64,000 bases of DNA from Lasiodiplodia sp. COLG20 (Eukaryota; Ascomycota; Dothideomycetes; Botryosphaeriales; Botryosphaeriaceae): NCBI GenBank assembly GCA_009801085.1, contig VNWV01000001.1:434001-498000 (forward strand), written 5' to 3'. The stretch's first letter is position 1, and each line of letters begins with the position of its first letter. Below the pieces are notes generated by a model, which was not told the origin of the DNA, made no database searches, and was given only the letters and a program-made list of their open reading frames with translations. Both the position numbers and the translations under genes were made by a program. This document shows, piece after piece, positions 1 through 10,867 of this stretch.

Positions 1-1
1 T

Positions 2-2257
2 GATGGCTGCTCTCGTATCTCCGTTGGAGCGGCACGTGCGCTCTGGACGGTGGTCAACAGAGAAGGGCCTATTCCCAGTACTTTCCAGGGTCGCATTGGC
101 GGCGCTAAAGGGATGTGGATGCTCAGTGCCTCTCCTGACACGACTGACCCCTATCACTCTTCAATATGGATCGAGATATCCGACAGCCAGAACAAGTTCG
201 TCCCGCATGAAGACGATACCGAAAGTGACTTCGACCCATGCAGATTTACTTTCGACTTGCACTCCACCACTGGCATGGCAGTACCATCAAGTGTCTACTT
301 ATCGTTCTTTCCTATTTTGCAAGACCGCGGTGTCCCTGCCAACTCGTTAAAGAAGCTTTTCGAGGGCCATATTGACAAGGAACGGGAGAAGTTGCTGGAG
401 GCGATTAAGAACCCAGTTCACCTCAGAAAATGGGTCAACGAACAAAACAGCCTGGCTGAGGAACGCAATCGAGAGGATGACGAGTTGACCTGGCAAGGCG
501 GAATGCCTTTACAGTTGCAAGAGAAGGTCGCTCTACTTCTCGAATCTGGGTTCGACACTTCATCCGCTTACCTAACCGATGTTACTCAGCGGCTTGTGGC
601 CAAGAGCCTTCGGCTTATGCGACAAGATGTCCGTGTGCCGCTTCCTCGTTGTACTTACATCAAGGGAGTGGCAGACCCTCTTGGCATTCTCGCTCCTGGT
701 GAGGTACATATTCAGTTCACCAAAAGCTTCGTTGATGAGGTATCTCGTGAATGCTTAAACTTTCTGGACGACCGCGATGTCTTAGTGGCACGTAATCCCG
801 CCTTAAGACGGTCGGACATCCAGAAAGTACGGGCTACTTTTAAGATCGAGCTCGCACATCTCAAAGACGTCGCCGTCTTCCCAACAAGAGGTAGCTTTCC
901 TCTCGCCGGAAAGCTGCAAGGTGGTGACTACGACGGCGACACCTTCTGGGTGACCTGGGAACCGGACCTCGTCCAGCCGTTCAAGAACGCGCCACCACCA
1001 CTGGAAGATCCCGTCCCTGAGAATTACTGTGTTAAGGTGGACAGGAGGAAGCTGGGGGAAATGCTTGATGGGCGACGATCGGTCGGGAAGTTCCTCCGCG
1101 AAAGCTTTAAGTTCCGCTGCAAGCCCAATCTTCTCGGTCAAGCCACCAAGCTGTACGAAAAGGTCTGGTACCACGAAAAGAGCCTCACTTCCCCGAAGGC
1201 GGAAGCCCTGGTCGACCTCCACGACCTGCTCGTCGACTATTCGAAGAACGGTTACGAATTCGACGACGATGACTTCAAGAAGTTCAAGGCAACCTTCAAA
1301 ATCCCGACGAAGATAGAGAAGCCGAAATACGAAGAAGCGAGGCAGGCCGACCGCGAAGAAAAAAAGTTATCGACCAAGAGGGCCCTCGCGCGGAGCACCA
1401 GCGCCAGGAAACACGGCTCGTACAACAGAGACAACATCCTCGACCAGCTCTACTTCGAAACCCTCCAGCCTCACACCTTCGAGACGCTCCAAATTCTCGA
1501 AGACCACTTCCGTACCACCAGCACCACCGACGACCCAACCCTCGAAGCCCCGTTCCTAGCCGAACAAGAAGAAGCCAAAGACGACCCCGTCATCGCCGAA
1601 GAGCTCGCCGCCCTCACGACCGAACTCACGCAGATCTGGGACGACTGGATCGCCGAGCTGCACCGCAAGAAATCCGCCTCCTTCTCCGGCGGCCTCGGCG
1701 TCAGCTTTGGTGGCGGCGACGTCGACGACGCCATGAACGACCCTGACCGCTACAATGCGGCCGTCGACCGTTGCTTCCCCCGTTTCCACGACTGGACCCC
1801 GCAGTTCGCCGAACAGAGCCCCGTCATCCGCCGCTGGACGAAATCGGACTCGCCGGGAGCCCTGTCGCACTGGGAGATGCTCAAGGCGTCGGCGCTGTTC
1901 CACATCCGTGCCAAGAAGCTAAGGAAGAAGAAGAGGGTGATGGGCGAGGAGGGGAGTACTGCGTTTGTTTTCCACATGGCCGGCGCGGAGCTCTGCTGGA
2001 TCAAGGCGCATAGCTGCGGTGCGCGCCCGATGACGCTGAAGATGTGGCAGAATATGAAGCCGAAGAAGATCAAGCCGGCGGGGCTGAGAGACGGTGCGGG
2101 GAGGCGTGGTGGGGGCGCGGCGGAGAGGAAGAAGGGGAGGGATGGGGAGAGGAGGTTTGGGACGGGGAGGATGGTGGATGATGGTGATGGGAGGGATGGC
2201 GATGAGACGGAATATGCCAGTGCGGCGGTGGAGATTGGCGAGGAGGATGATGAGTGA
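2..2257 (+). CDS. RNA-dependent RNA polymerase (RdRP), 5' end outside window
   Basis: This is the C-terminal 751 residues of a cellular RNA-dependent RNA polymerase of the QDE-1/SAD-1/RDR type, which makes dsRNA from single-stranded RNA for RNA silencing or meiotic silencing. The frame is already open at base 2 and begins with DGCSRIS, the conserved RdRP block usually seen as DGCGRIS. A GRIGGAKG block follows at about residues 29-37. The catalytic loop DYDGD is at bases 926-940 (residues 309-313 of the visible part), inside GKLQGGDYDGDTFW. Downstream is a charged helical region, then a Gly/Arg-rich low-complexity tail from about residue 680. No intron is needed in this part. The start codon lies left of the window. 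The catalytic loop is intact, so the enzyme is probably active. Which fungal RdRP clade it belongs to cannot be told from the fragment. Confidence 0.93.
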   Translation, partial: DGCSRISVGAARALWTVVNREGPIPSTFQGRIGGAKGMWMLSASPDTTDPYHSSIWIEISDSQNKFVPHEDDTESDFDPCRFTFDLHSTTGMAVPSSVYLSFFPILQDRGVPANSLKKLFEGHIDKEREKLLEAIKNPVHLRKWVNEQNSLAEERNREDDELTWQGGMPLQLQEKVALLLESGFDTSSAYLTDVTQRLVAKSLRLMRQDVRVPLPRCTYIKGVADPLGILAPGEVHIQFTKSFVDEVSRECLNFLDDRDVLVARNPALRRSDIQKVRATFKIELAHLKDVAVFPTRGSFPLAGKLQGGDYDGDTFWVTWEPDLVQPFKNAPPPLEDPVPENYCVKVDRRKLGEMLDGRRSVGKFLRESFKFRCKPNLLGQATKLYEKVWYHEKSLTSPKAEALVDLHDLLVDYSKNGYEFDDDDFKKFKATFKIPTKIEKPKYEEARQADREEKKLSTKRALARSTSARKHGSYNRDNILDQLYFETLQPHTFETLQILEDHFRTTSTTDDPTLEAPFLAEQEEAKDDPVIAEELAALTTELTQIWDDWIAELHRKKSASFSGGLGVSFGGGDVDDAMNDPDRYNAAVDRCFPRFHDWTPQFAEQSPVIRRWTKSDSPGALSHWEMLKASALFHIRAKKLRKKKRVMGEEGSTAFVFHMAGAELCWIKAHSCGARPMTLKMWQNMKPKKIKPAGLRDGAGRRGGGAAERKKGRDGERRFGTGRMVDDGDGRDGDETEYASAAVEIGEEDDE

Positions 2258-3061
2258 TAAGGGGTTGGCTGAGCGCGTTGGGTATGCGCGTGCGATGTTG
2301 GTTACGGATGGTCTTGGGTATTTATCGTGCTTGCGAGGTGCCATTGGTATCTCTGGGATGAGCGCTTGACGGATGGGACGATATTGGGCAAGGTGATGCT
2401 CTCTCACGATGATGTCGGCTTTTTTTTTTTTCCTTGTTTCTTTTTCTCTTCTTTTTGATTGATCATGACGACACGGCTTTTCTTGACAAAAGTTAAGCGA
2501 ATTGGCCTGGTGTCTGGAGTTCTTCTGGCTTTTCTTTGGGCTTGGTATTCAAATCTCTCATCTTCAGTGACACTATGGAACTGATCTGCACAACTTTCGT
2601 ATATTGAAAGTTATCTCCGTTTTGACCATATTCCTTGCGGTTGTTTTTCGCTTCTATATCCATGATAAGCTCTCGTCTGCACGATAGCTACTACTGCCCA
2701 CATATGTTTTTTTTTAAGAAGAAAAATAAACCTGCAATATGTCGGTATGTGCGGCCTTATGATCTCTGCAATCTACGCGGTGATTACACAATCAGACATA
2801 GAACATTTGTAACGTACGCGAGATTTTGAGTTCTGCGCCAATCATCGCGTGACACGTCGGCAGATGGGGGCCAGGTTAAATTTCTCTTATTTGATGCGTT
2901 CTTCCTCCATGAAAGTGGCCTGTGTTCCATACAAAGCGCTCCGACGCAGATAGAGAGACGGTCTGAGCTTCATGCAAGTACCAAACCTCCAAAATCATTC
3001 ATCTTCCTCAATTTGGTCGCTCTCCTGGCTTTGGGGGGCGACCACACACCGGAACAGCGTC
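2258..3061. other. Intergenic region between RdRP and HET gene 1
   Basis: This stretch holds the presumed 3' UTR of the RdRP, with a T-rich tract near 2419-2445, and the promoter of the HET gene. No coding frame is convincing. An in-frame ATG at 2972 would lengthen the HET protein by 30 residues, but that extension has no recognisable feature. Confidence 0.4.
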
Positions 3062-5377
3062 ATGGATAACGTTTCAGAGCAACCCAGCCAACTTTGCGGA
3101 CGTTGTAATGTTCTCGAATTTCAGGCAGGCCGCAATGGATACAGTGAATTCGAGGACGATGAGGGTACCGTTCACCTTCTTCCTCCACAGGAGAGGCCAG
3201 GCCCGAGCGGAGAGGAATATTGCCACGACCTTCCTTTTCACCTCAAGACTGAATTTCCTGAAATGCCCGACTTGCTCCCCACATGTAGCTTCTGTAGCAT
3301 TCTCAAAGACACAGTGTTGAGGAATTTTGCGAACGGAAGGCATCCGGAAATAGACGGTAAAGAGCTCGTTCTGGAAATTGACGAGATTGGAGCTATGTAT
3401 TTGTATGATGAGGCCGGGAAGGGCCCAGCAATACTCGCAGCAATAAGGGTCCAGTGGGACATAATGGATCGGACGGTCTATCCCAAGTGCGGATATGGCA
3501 AACTCGAAGATCCAGACCAGGATATTTTCTGGGCTGACTGTGGATACTTCAGGGTCCTCGCAAATTCCAGTAAGCGTTTTCCAACGCAATCAACATGCAG
3601 AAGTTAACGGTGTTCAGACAACCCGGTTGGAAAGTATTTGAAAATACAATACGTCCCAACAAGATCAAATTTGGACCTGCTTAGCCCCGAACTCATAGGA
3701 AACATCGAACAATACCTGGAACAATGTGCAACGGGACACTCAAAGTGTACCAAATTTCAAAACATGGGTAATGGACAACCGCAAGAGCTAGCACTACCAG
3801 CAAGACTACTTGAGATCAGCGGTACAAAGCAAGATAAAAGGGTTCATCTGGTCGAAACATATAACGCAAACGGCGAGACGTTGAAGTACGCAGCGTTAAG
3901 TTATTGCTGGGGAACAGCCGACTTCATCAAGACTACAGAAGACTGTTATTGTCGTGAGCATGCCCACCAAGACACCTGTGAGGACCTCAAAAATGTTCCC
4001 TGCTCGAACTACCTCCACGCCATCCAATGGTCTAAATTACCACAAGGCTTTCAAGATGCCATAGAGCTCTGCTGGGAGGCCGGAATTCGGTACCTCTGGA
4101 TCGACTCTTTGTGCATTATCCAGGGCAACCAGCAGGACTGGAACAGAGAGTCTTCTCGCATGAAAGACATATACATGGGGGCGTTCTTGACTATCGTCTT
4201 GGCTTCAACAGATTCTCCTCTCGAAGGCGCTCTGAGCACACGCAGAGAGTTCACAGCGCCTATCAGCGTACCTCTGGGCCAGAATGGGACATCCTTGGGC
4301 TCATATCTTATCGAACCGACGATGTACACAAGTGACATATTCGAAATCGAATCCCCGGTCACGAAGCCTTGGAAGCATGCCAACAAAGCCATCTACGATT
4401 CCCGGTGGAGAGGCCGCGGCTGGACATTTCAAGAGAGCTACCTTCCGGCACGCAAAGTCTACATCTGTGAGGGTCGGATCCACTTTTCATGCAAGACAAA
4501 CTCTCGTCTCGAAGGCTTGCCTGGCGAATTTCCTCCTCTGGATCGGTTTACCGACGGCGATGAGGACGAGCTTGAGAATCAAGAATACCTACAATGGTAC
4601 ACATGGGTCCAGCATTACACCCAGAGAGAACTGACCGAGCCCCTCGACAAACTCCCGGCAATCTCCGCGTTGGCCAGCAGAAAAGGGAGAAGAAGCAACG
4701 ACCGTTATCTCGCCGGCATCTGGGCGAACGACCTCGAGGCAGGACTACTGTGGCACCGCCGCGCCTTCAAGTACGGGGAAGCTTCGTCGACCGCACACCC
4801 GTTGCACCGCTCCCCCGTCTACCGTGCACCGTCTTGGTCCTGGTCAGCGTACGACGGGCCCGTTACCTTCCTGGCCCAGTATTACGAATTCGGGGTAGAT
4901 TCGCAAAGCGAGATCGAACTGCTTGAGGCGAGCTGTCCGCGCGCTAATCCAGATGACCCATATGGCCGTCTTGCGAGCCTAGACAAGGCCAAAGCGCATG
5001 GTGGCAAAGCGTATTTGAGGTTACGGGCGAAAGTGGTTTCGGTGATGGTCCAGAAGAAAGCGAGGTTTCACTCTGGGGGTCGGAGGGACTTCGATCAAGA
5101 TGCTGCTGTGAAATCGGATCACATTGAGTTTCAGGGTTACAGTGGGATAGACTGCCGAGAGGAGTGGGGGGACGAGGACTGGAAGCAGACCACTGCTTTG
5201 CTGGTCTGTACAAGCGAGCGTTTCGGCAAAAGTCTACGCGTTGGACTACTTCTACGTAAGGTTAATTCGGAAAGTAAGGAAACAGAGTATGAAAGGGTTG
5301 GTTTCTTCTATGATAATGAGGATGAAGACAACTTTGGCTTCGATCAGCAAAAGCTTCAGGAGATATGTCTTGTGTAA
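3062..5377 (+). CDS. HET-domain protein 1 (heterokaryon incompatibility)
   Basis: A two-exon gene encodes about 755 residues. Exon 1 is 3062-3569, the intron 3570-3617 (48 nt, GTAAGC...CAG), and exon 2 is 3618-5377. The phase is preserved across the junction. The HET domain (about residues 255-410) shows YAALSYCWG, then RYLWIDSLCIIQ and a downstream KDIYMGAFLTIVLAS block, the three conserved HET blocks. The N-terminus carries Cys pairs (LCGRC at residues 11-15 and CSFC at 75-78), a pattern found upstream of many HET domains and perhaps metal-binding. HET domains are TIR-like effectors that trigger programmed cell death after fusion of unlike hyphae. I chose the ATG at 3062 because the Cys motif follows directly; an upstream in-frame ATG at 2972 is the alternative. 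The nonself trigger is unknown. Confidence 0.88.
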
Positions 5378-5772
5378 CTGAAAGATTGAACTCAGAGACT
5401 CAGTTTCACAGAGTGTGAACTAGATGTTATCGGAGCTTTGGTCTTCTTCTATCTGACTTCTCCAAAATGACATTGTTGATAGAAATTCCCAACACTTGAA
5501 ATGGTATAGCGCCAAGATAATGAATGAAAAGTGGTAATTTGTACCAAACATACTGCAAGTAACTCAATAGATACTCTCGGTGCACCAGTCCGCACATTCT
5601 TTTTCTCTGACTGTATCTTTCCATTGGGGTCCTCCAACAGCTTCAAGACCAAAGTTGCATTAATGATCGCAGTAGAATACTGCTTGAGGTGCAACTGATC
5701 AATCTCAGGCCTTAGCAAACGCAGGACAGCCTGATCGGCCCTAATTTCGGGCTCTAGAAGCTCATCGTCATC
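5378..5772. other. Region between HET gene 1 and the ankyrin relic
   Basis: No complete gene is seen. On the minus strand, the frame of the neighbouring ankyrin relic stays open past its stop (TAA at 5773-5775) down to 5449, with a DDDELLEPEI-type acidic start. The relic may originally have had a longer C-terminus, or this may be chance. Confidence 0.3.
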
Positions 5773-8495
5773 TTACTCTGGAAATGGACTCCCTGCAAAG
5801 CTCAGATCGAGTTTCCTACCAAGCCAGAGCTCTGCCAAACGCAGCGTTGCTGCTCTTTTACATTCTATTTGGCTCATATTGGTGTGATCCAAGAGTGTAC
5901 GGACAGACTCAACGCATCCTCCAAAGATCGCCCAAGACAGCGGTGTCCAGCCATTAGAATCAGTTGAATTCGGATCGACACCTGGATGATCGAGAAACAG
6001 TCTGACAGTGGCGCTGTTGGTTGTGACACTTGCGGCATGCGAGAGGGGAGTCCGCCCAATTCCGTCTCTGCTCTCTACATCGACTTCAGGGTGCTTCAAG
6101 AGCAGTTGAACAGCAACGCTATTGCCTGCGGCCTCGGCGGCATACGAAATGGGTGTCCGGATATCCTTGCAGTGGCGTTGATTTGGGTTAATTTTGGGAT
6201 GGTCAAAGAGTTCTCGGCGGATCCTCTCGTTGATTTCAGACACCAGGCTCCGACGATCTTGCATATTGAGACCTTCCAATGCGACTGACGATAAACTATC
6301 GAGGCATCTCAATAGGTTATTCTCGGATGGTTCGCTGAAACAAAGTCCTCGGAATCTTTCCCAGCCAGAAGATCTGAAATTGATTGAATGCCTGTTCAGA
6401 ATTTTCGCAAACGCATTCTTCAGAATAGGGTGCATTCTTTCAGGATCTAATTGAGGCCGGTTTTGGAGGAGGAAATGAACAATCTCATCACGCCCGTCAA
6501 TAGCCGCACTTACAAGCGCGTGCTCGAAGAGAGTTATCGCTTGCACACCGTTGACTCTTTCCAGTGCTAGATCAAACTCTGGATGAGCCAGAAGCAATCG
6601 TACGTTCACAAGGCTTCCAGACGCTACAGCCGCCGTAAGCGCCGCCTTTCTCTCAAAACCACTCTCATCGACATCAGCTTCCCAGTCCGCTTTCAAAAGG
6701 TGTTGAATCCACGAAGCGTTCCGCCGCCTTGCAAAGCGCTTCAGGGATGCAACTCTTCTTTTCAAGTTCCGACAAAAGAAGACTTCTTTGGACTTTTCAG
6801 AGTCGATTACGTGATAGTCCGCTATTTCCATCACATCGACTTCCTCAAACGGCCAGCGAAAAATTAGGAGCTCGACGATATCAGTATTGTGCCTATGCCA
6901 TGCTGTACGAAGTGCACGGTATAAATCTTGTTCTGCCGTATAAGTATGGTCCAGTAAGATCGTCGCTGCTTGATAAGATCCCCAATAGCTAGCAAACACA
7001 AGCGGATGTTGCTCAACCGCGTGTCTATCTGCGGAGAGATATCGACCAAGTAAAACTTCTCTTTCTGTGGCCGAAATACATTCCAAATCTTCGTATATGA
7101 CCTTGGCGGAAAAGCTTCTCAAGATACCTGTCTAGCCCGAACCGTGCGGCAACCGAGATGGGTCCTGGTTTCCCCAGTTGAAATCGCTCCAAATAATACC
7201 TTGGGAGGTTTCTGAGATTTTCGTCACGCCAGATCGTGCGGTGGTTCCAATACAGCGCCATAGCTCGTGGGTTACTGAGAAAATCCATGGCCATGGCTTC
7301 TAGCTCTTTTTGAAAAGGCCGGCAGTGGTTGCCCCAGTGTGCAATAGCGTAGTCGAAGAAAGGCCATCTTTCCACATCGAACCAGAACTCCCACTATGCA
7401 CACGTGCCAGCAGATGGTAGTAAATAGTAGGGTCTCATGTAAACCCTGTCGTCAGGCACGCGCCTCCCATTGTATTCCTCACGGATCCATTGTTCGTGAT
7501 GCCCTAGAACAGACGCATGTAGATCCGGGATGAGAAGATAGGTGATGCAAGATTGCGCAGTTTCAATTTTAATCCCTGGTAGCCAACCTCGCAGCTTTCC
7601 TTTGCTGAAATGTTCCTGGGTGGTGTAGTGAACGAGGCGGATGACACGAGTCTCCTCGTCGACAACGACCAACCTAGCATAGGCTGCTAGGACGATCTTA
7701 ATGCCTGGTAGGTTTCTCTTCGGATCTTTGAAGTGTCTAGGCTTGATTGCGAGGGCAGTCTGAACCTCGATGGAGGAAAGCGGGCGGTGGCTGCGCACAA
7801 TCCAGGAGATGACTTGGTGAGCAAGCTGCTTGCGTTTGGGACGTTGCATGTCAATGCGCTCAATCGCAGAGTCGTACGCATCAGTAATGGCGCTTTCTCC
7901 AGTGGACAGACTTTCAAGTGTCTCCTCTATTTCATCAATTGTGAAGGCGTCCTGGAGCGAGTCTGAGTGAAGCTTGGCTAGAAGAAACCTGACTTGATTG
8001 TCAGTAATGTGTTGTAACGTGAGAAGGGTTTCGTAGAGTAACATTACATTCCATCAGATGCTCAACCTACAAAGCATCGTTCGACAGAGCGATCGCGACA
8101 GTTGATTTGCAACGTTCAATTTTTTGGAAGATCTCTTCATTGCCTGCTTTCTCGGTCTTCCAAGCGAGAGTCAAGCGAAAGCTTGGGAAGCGTCGCTTGT
8201 TAACAAGTCTCTCCAGCCTTGCGGCAACCTCGGTCAGACTTGACTGGTACTGATCAAGGATGCTGTCTTTCGCTACTAAAGATGTAAAGTGATGGAACCA
8301 AGGTTGATGGACTGCACAGTCTTGCGCGTTCAGACGATCTCGTAGCTGCCAGAGAAGGATGCACGAGGACTGCGCCTCCAGCAAAAACTTGCCTCGGTCG
8401 GATGGCGCATCTTTGATCTCGTTCAGGAATCTGATGACTTTCTGTACCGTGTCGAGGAGCGCGACGATGACTGTAGTAAGACTAACAGGATCCAT
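5773..8495 (-). pseudogene. Broken NLR-like gene: HeLo-like N-domain and ankyrin repeats, NACHT missing
   Basis: Read from 8495 downwards. The first exon (8495-8071) encodes a HeLo-like fungal N-terminal domain beginning MDPVSLTTVIVALLDTVQ. A plausible intron is 7989-8070 (GTAGGT...TCAG). The second exon enters directly into the helical region that normally follows a NACHT NTPase (FLLAKLHSDSL, then a winged-helix-like segment with VISWIVRSHRPLSS). The roughly 300-residue NACHT domain expected between them is absent and no P-loop is present. The frame then meets an in-frame TAG (7394-7396), continues in the same frame to about 7100, and shifts by one base near a T-run (about 7105-7110 on the minus strand). 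From there an ankyrin-repeat frame (LLLAHPEFD, LLLKHPEVD, LFLDHPGVD units) runs to 5773. Three independent losses make a functional product unlikely. Intact relatives act as nonself sensors in fungal incompatibility. Confidence 0.7.
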
Positions 8496-9247
8496 GGAGT
8501 GCTCGTTCTGATGGTTTAGTGTGGGGTGGGCGAGGTGGGGGGTGTAACACTTCTTATCTTCAGCTGCTGCCTTGATCTGCCAGCCTTGTTTCCCTCTACC
8601 AATGAGAATTGGTCACAAATACAACGCATCCATCATTTTCAGACCAGCCTTGGACTCCTCTACTGTGGCCAGTAGATAGCGTAGACCTGGGTTTCTGTGT
8701 AACGAAGCGCTGTCGGTCGCCAAAAACAGCAGGCGCCAGAGAACTCGACCTGCCACCCCGTGATCAGCCTTGCTTTGAGTTCTTCTATCGTAGTTCAGCC
8801 ATCAGGTGCGGAGATTACCGGCATTCTCAGCTGACTTCGCTGCTAAGACCTGTTTACTTACATTTACGTTGACTTCGAATGCGTATCATACGGACAAGAG
8901 AAATCATTTTAAATATACTGTTATACTATATACAATAGTAGCTTCGTTTGTAACTGAGATATCGAAATAAAGTATGGATCTGTTTCTTATATAACTATCC
9001 ATTTCGTTCTAATTACTTGTTTACTATGCATAATACTGTTAATCTTTATTACGCAATACTATGTAAATGAACAAAAGGCTGTGCTATCAAGCTTAGATTT
9101 TCGTTTTGATAATGCGAGTCGAGGGCCGCTGGTAATTACAGTTGTTTCTTTCGCATTCTAAGGTCAAACAATCAGAATGAATGCTCACCCTCGCTTTAGC
9201 AGTGTCACTCCAGCCACTCCAGCCACTCCAGCCCAGCCAGCACGCGA
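8496..9247. other. AT-rich intergenic region
   Basis: No gene is seen. About 8870-9080 is strikingly AT-rich and TpA-rich compared with its neighbours and has stops in every frame. This composition is expected of sequence altered by repeat-induced point mutation or of a decayed mobile element, but no element ends could be recognised. Confidence 0.4.
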
Positions 9248-10867
9248 CTAGCGCTCCTCGACCGACCACGCCCGCGACAGCCACTTCGCCAACCCAATCG
9301 ACCTCTTATCCAACCCCTCCACCAACACCTCCGCAATCCAAAACATCGGCGGCAACAGCACCAACCGCGCAACCACGCCCGCCGCCCACCCGCTCTCCTC
9401 CCCCAGCACCTCCCCCAGCGGCGCCTGCACCCTGTACAACGTACACTGAATAACCATAATATGCACCAAATACAACATAAACGAAATCCGCCCGAAATAC
9501 TGCGCCGCACTGCTGCAAAACGGCCGGCGCAGCACCGCGCTCACGGATTCGTTGCCAGCAAGGGCCGCCACGAACGCCACGCCCCCCACCGCGCGCCAGC
9601 AGAACTCGGCGCGGCCCGCCCCGCCGCCCTCGCTGGCGAACCAGCGGGTCGGCGCCAGGTGCGTCATGAGGAAGGTGTAGCACGGCCCGTAGCCGCCGAA
9701 GATGTCCGGGTCGTTCGGGAAGCACAGCAGCCAGACGCCGACGAGGGCGAAGGCAAAGGAACGAGCATTCCTGCGCAGTAGTGCCGCTGCACGCTTGCCT
9801 GCTGATTCTTCGCGCATCCAGACGACCCCTTGGATCGTTGTCGACCACCTGTCGTACGACGACGAGCGCAGCGGTAGCCAGGCCGGCGGTTCGGTGGCGG
9901 GCGAGAATAGGATCAGATCTTCGCCGTCATCGTCCCCCTCCTCGTGCTGCTCCATCTCGACGCCCGGTCCATCGCCACTGCTGTCGTCGTCGTCGCCCTT
10001 GCCTGCAGCAGCAGAAGCAGCCGTCAACTCGGCGATCAGCAGTCCAGCCACGAACGTCGCCCCCTCCCACCACCCGCGCCACAGCAGCCCTGCCGCCAGG
10101 CTGGCCAGCACCCACTTCCGCGGCGCATCCAGCGTGCGCGCCAGCCCCAGCACGCACAGGTAGACGACGAACGAGCCGCGCAGCTCGAGCGGGATCGTCC
10201 ACAGCTGCCCGTTCAGGCCGACGGGGCAGTCGGCCGTGCCCATCCCCTGGCAGCGGGTCCCGGTCAGCACCTGGTCGAAGAGGCTGCCGGCGTAGGCGAG
10301 GAGGTAGGTGGCATGGGCGAGAGGGGAGAAGGTTTCGTCGTCAGAAGGTGGGAGCGAGGCGGCGTCGAAGTGTTCGGGCCAGGCGTCGTAGCCGCCGCAG
10401 GCGTAGACGAGTTGCGAGAAGAGCGCGATGGCGGCGACGGGAAGCATCAGGCGCAGGCCGCGGCGGAAGACGGAGGTGGAGAGGATGGTGAGGAGGGGGG
10501 AGGAGGGAGAGGGGGACTGGGGGTTGGTGTTGGTGGTGGCGCTGCGCGCGCGGATGGAGGAGAGCGAGATGCAGTATCCGGAGATGACGAAGAAGAGGGG
10601 GACCATGGCGCGGGCGCTAAAGATGATGCTGAGGCCGGGGAGCTGGAAGAGGGAGGAGTGCGCGTCCGGCGGGAAGCTCTTCCAGCCTTGGAAGAGGGGG
10701 CCGATGAGGTGCCAGAAGAGGTGGTCGAGCGTGACGATGAGGGCTGCCAGCCCGCGCACGCCGTCGATCCAGGCGTTGGGCGAGATGGCGTCGGGCTGTT
10801 TGCTCCAGAGGGCACGCGGGAAGGATGGACCGGACGGGCCCAGGGCCTTCAGTTTTTGCCAGTCCAT
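9248..10867 (-). CDS. Acyltransferase-3 family integral membrane protein
   Basis: A single-exon gene encodes 539 residues. The N-terminus carries the hallmark acyltransferase-3 block WIDGVRGLAALIVTLDHLFW (from residue 33), with the presumed catalytic His at about residue 49. Next comes a MVPLFFVISGYCIS segment, the typical second block, and further hydrophobic helices to the C-terminus (for example AQYFGRISFMLYLVHIMVIQ). Family members move acyl groups across or at membranes, often onto sugars or secondary metabolites; the substrate here is unknown. A low-complexity acidic insert (about residues 330-360, DDDDSSGDGPG then EEGDDDGED) lies between helices. The ATG at 10867 was chosen because the upstream open frame has no ATG. 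Third-position GC is very high, which explains the long antisense open frames on the other strand. Confidence 0.88.
   Translation of the reverse strand: MDWQKLKALGPSGPSFPRALWSKQPDAISPNAWIDGVRGLAALIVTLDHLFWHLIGPLFQGWKSFPPDAHSSLFQLPGLSIIFSARAMVPLFFVISGYCISLSSIRARSATTNTNPQSPSPSSPLLTILSTSVFRRGLRLMLPVAAIALFSQLVYACGGYDAWPEHFDAASLPPSDDETFSPLAHATYLLAYAGSLFDQVLTGTRCQGMGTADCPVGLNGQLWTIPLELRGSFVVYLCVLGLARTLDAPRKWVLASLAAGLLWRGWWEGATFVAGLLIAELTAASAAAGKGDDDDSSGDGPGVEMEQHEEGDDDGEDLILFSPATEPPAWLPLRSSSYDRWSTTIQGVVWMREESAGKRAAALLRRNARSFAFALVGVWLLCFPNDPDIFGGYGPCYTFLMTHLAPTRWFASEGGGAGRAEFCWRAVGGVAFVAALAGNESVSAVLRRPFCSSAAQYFGRISFMLYLVHIMVIQCTLYRVQAPLGEVLGEESGWAAGVVARLVLLPPMFWIAEVLVEGLDKRSIGLAKWLSRAWSVEER

Noticed and set aside
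3..350. 115-residue open frame on the plus strand
   Set aside because: It overlaps the RdRP frame, which carries DGCSRIS and GRIGGAKG motifs; this frame has none.
3570..3617. Apparent frameshift between two HET frames
   Set aside because: GTAAGC and TTCAG splice sites join the frames in phase, so it is an ordinary intron.
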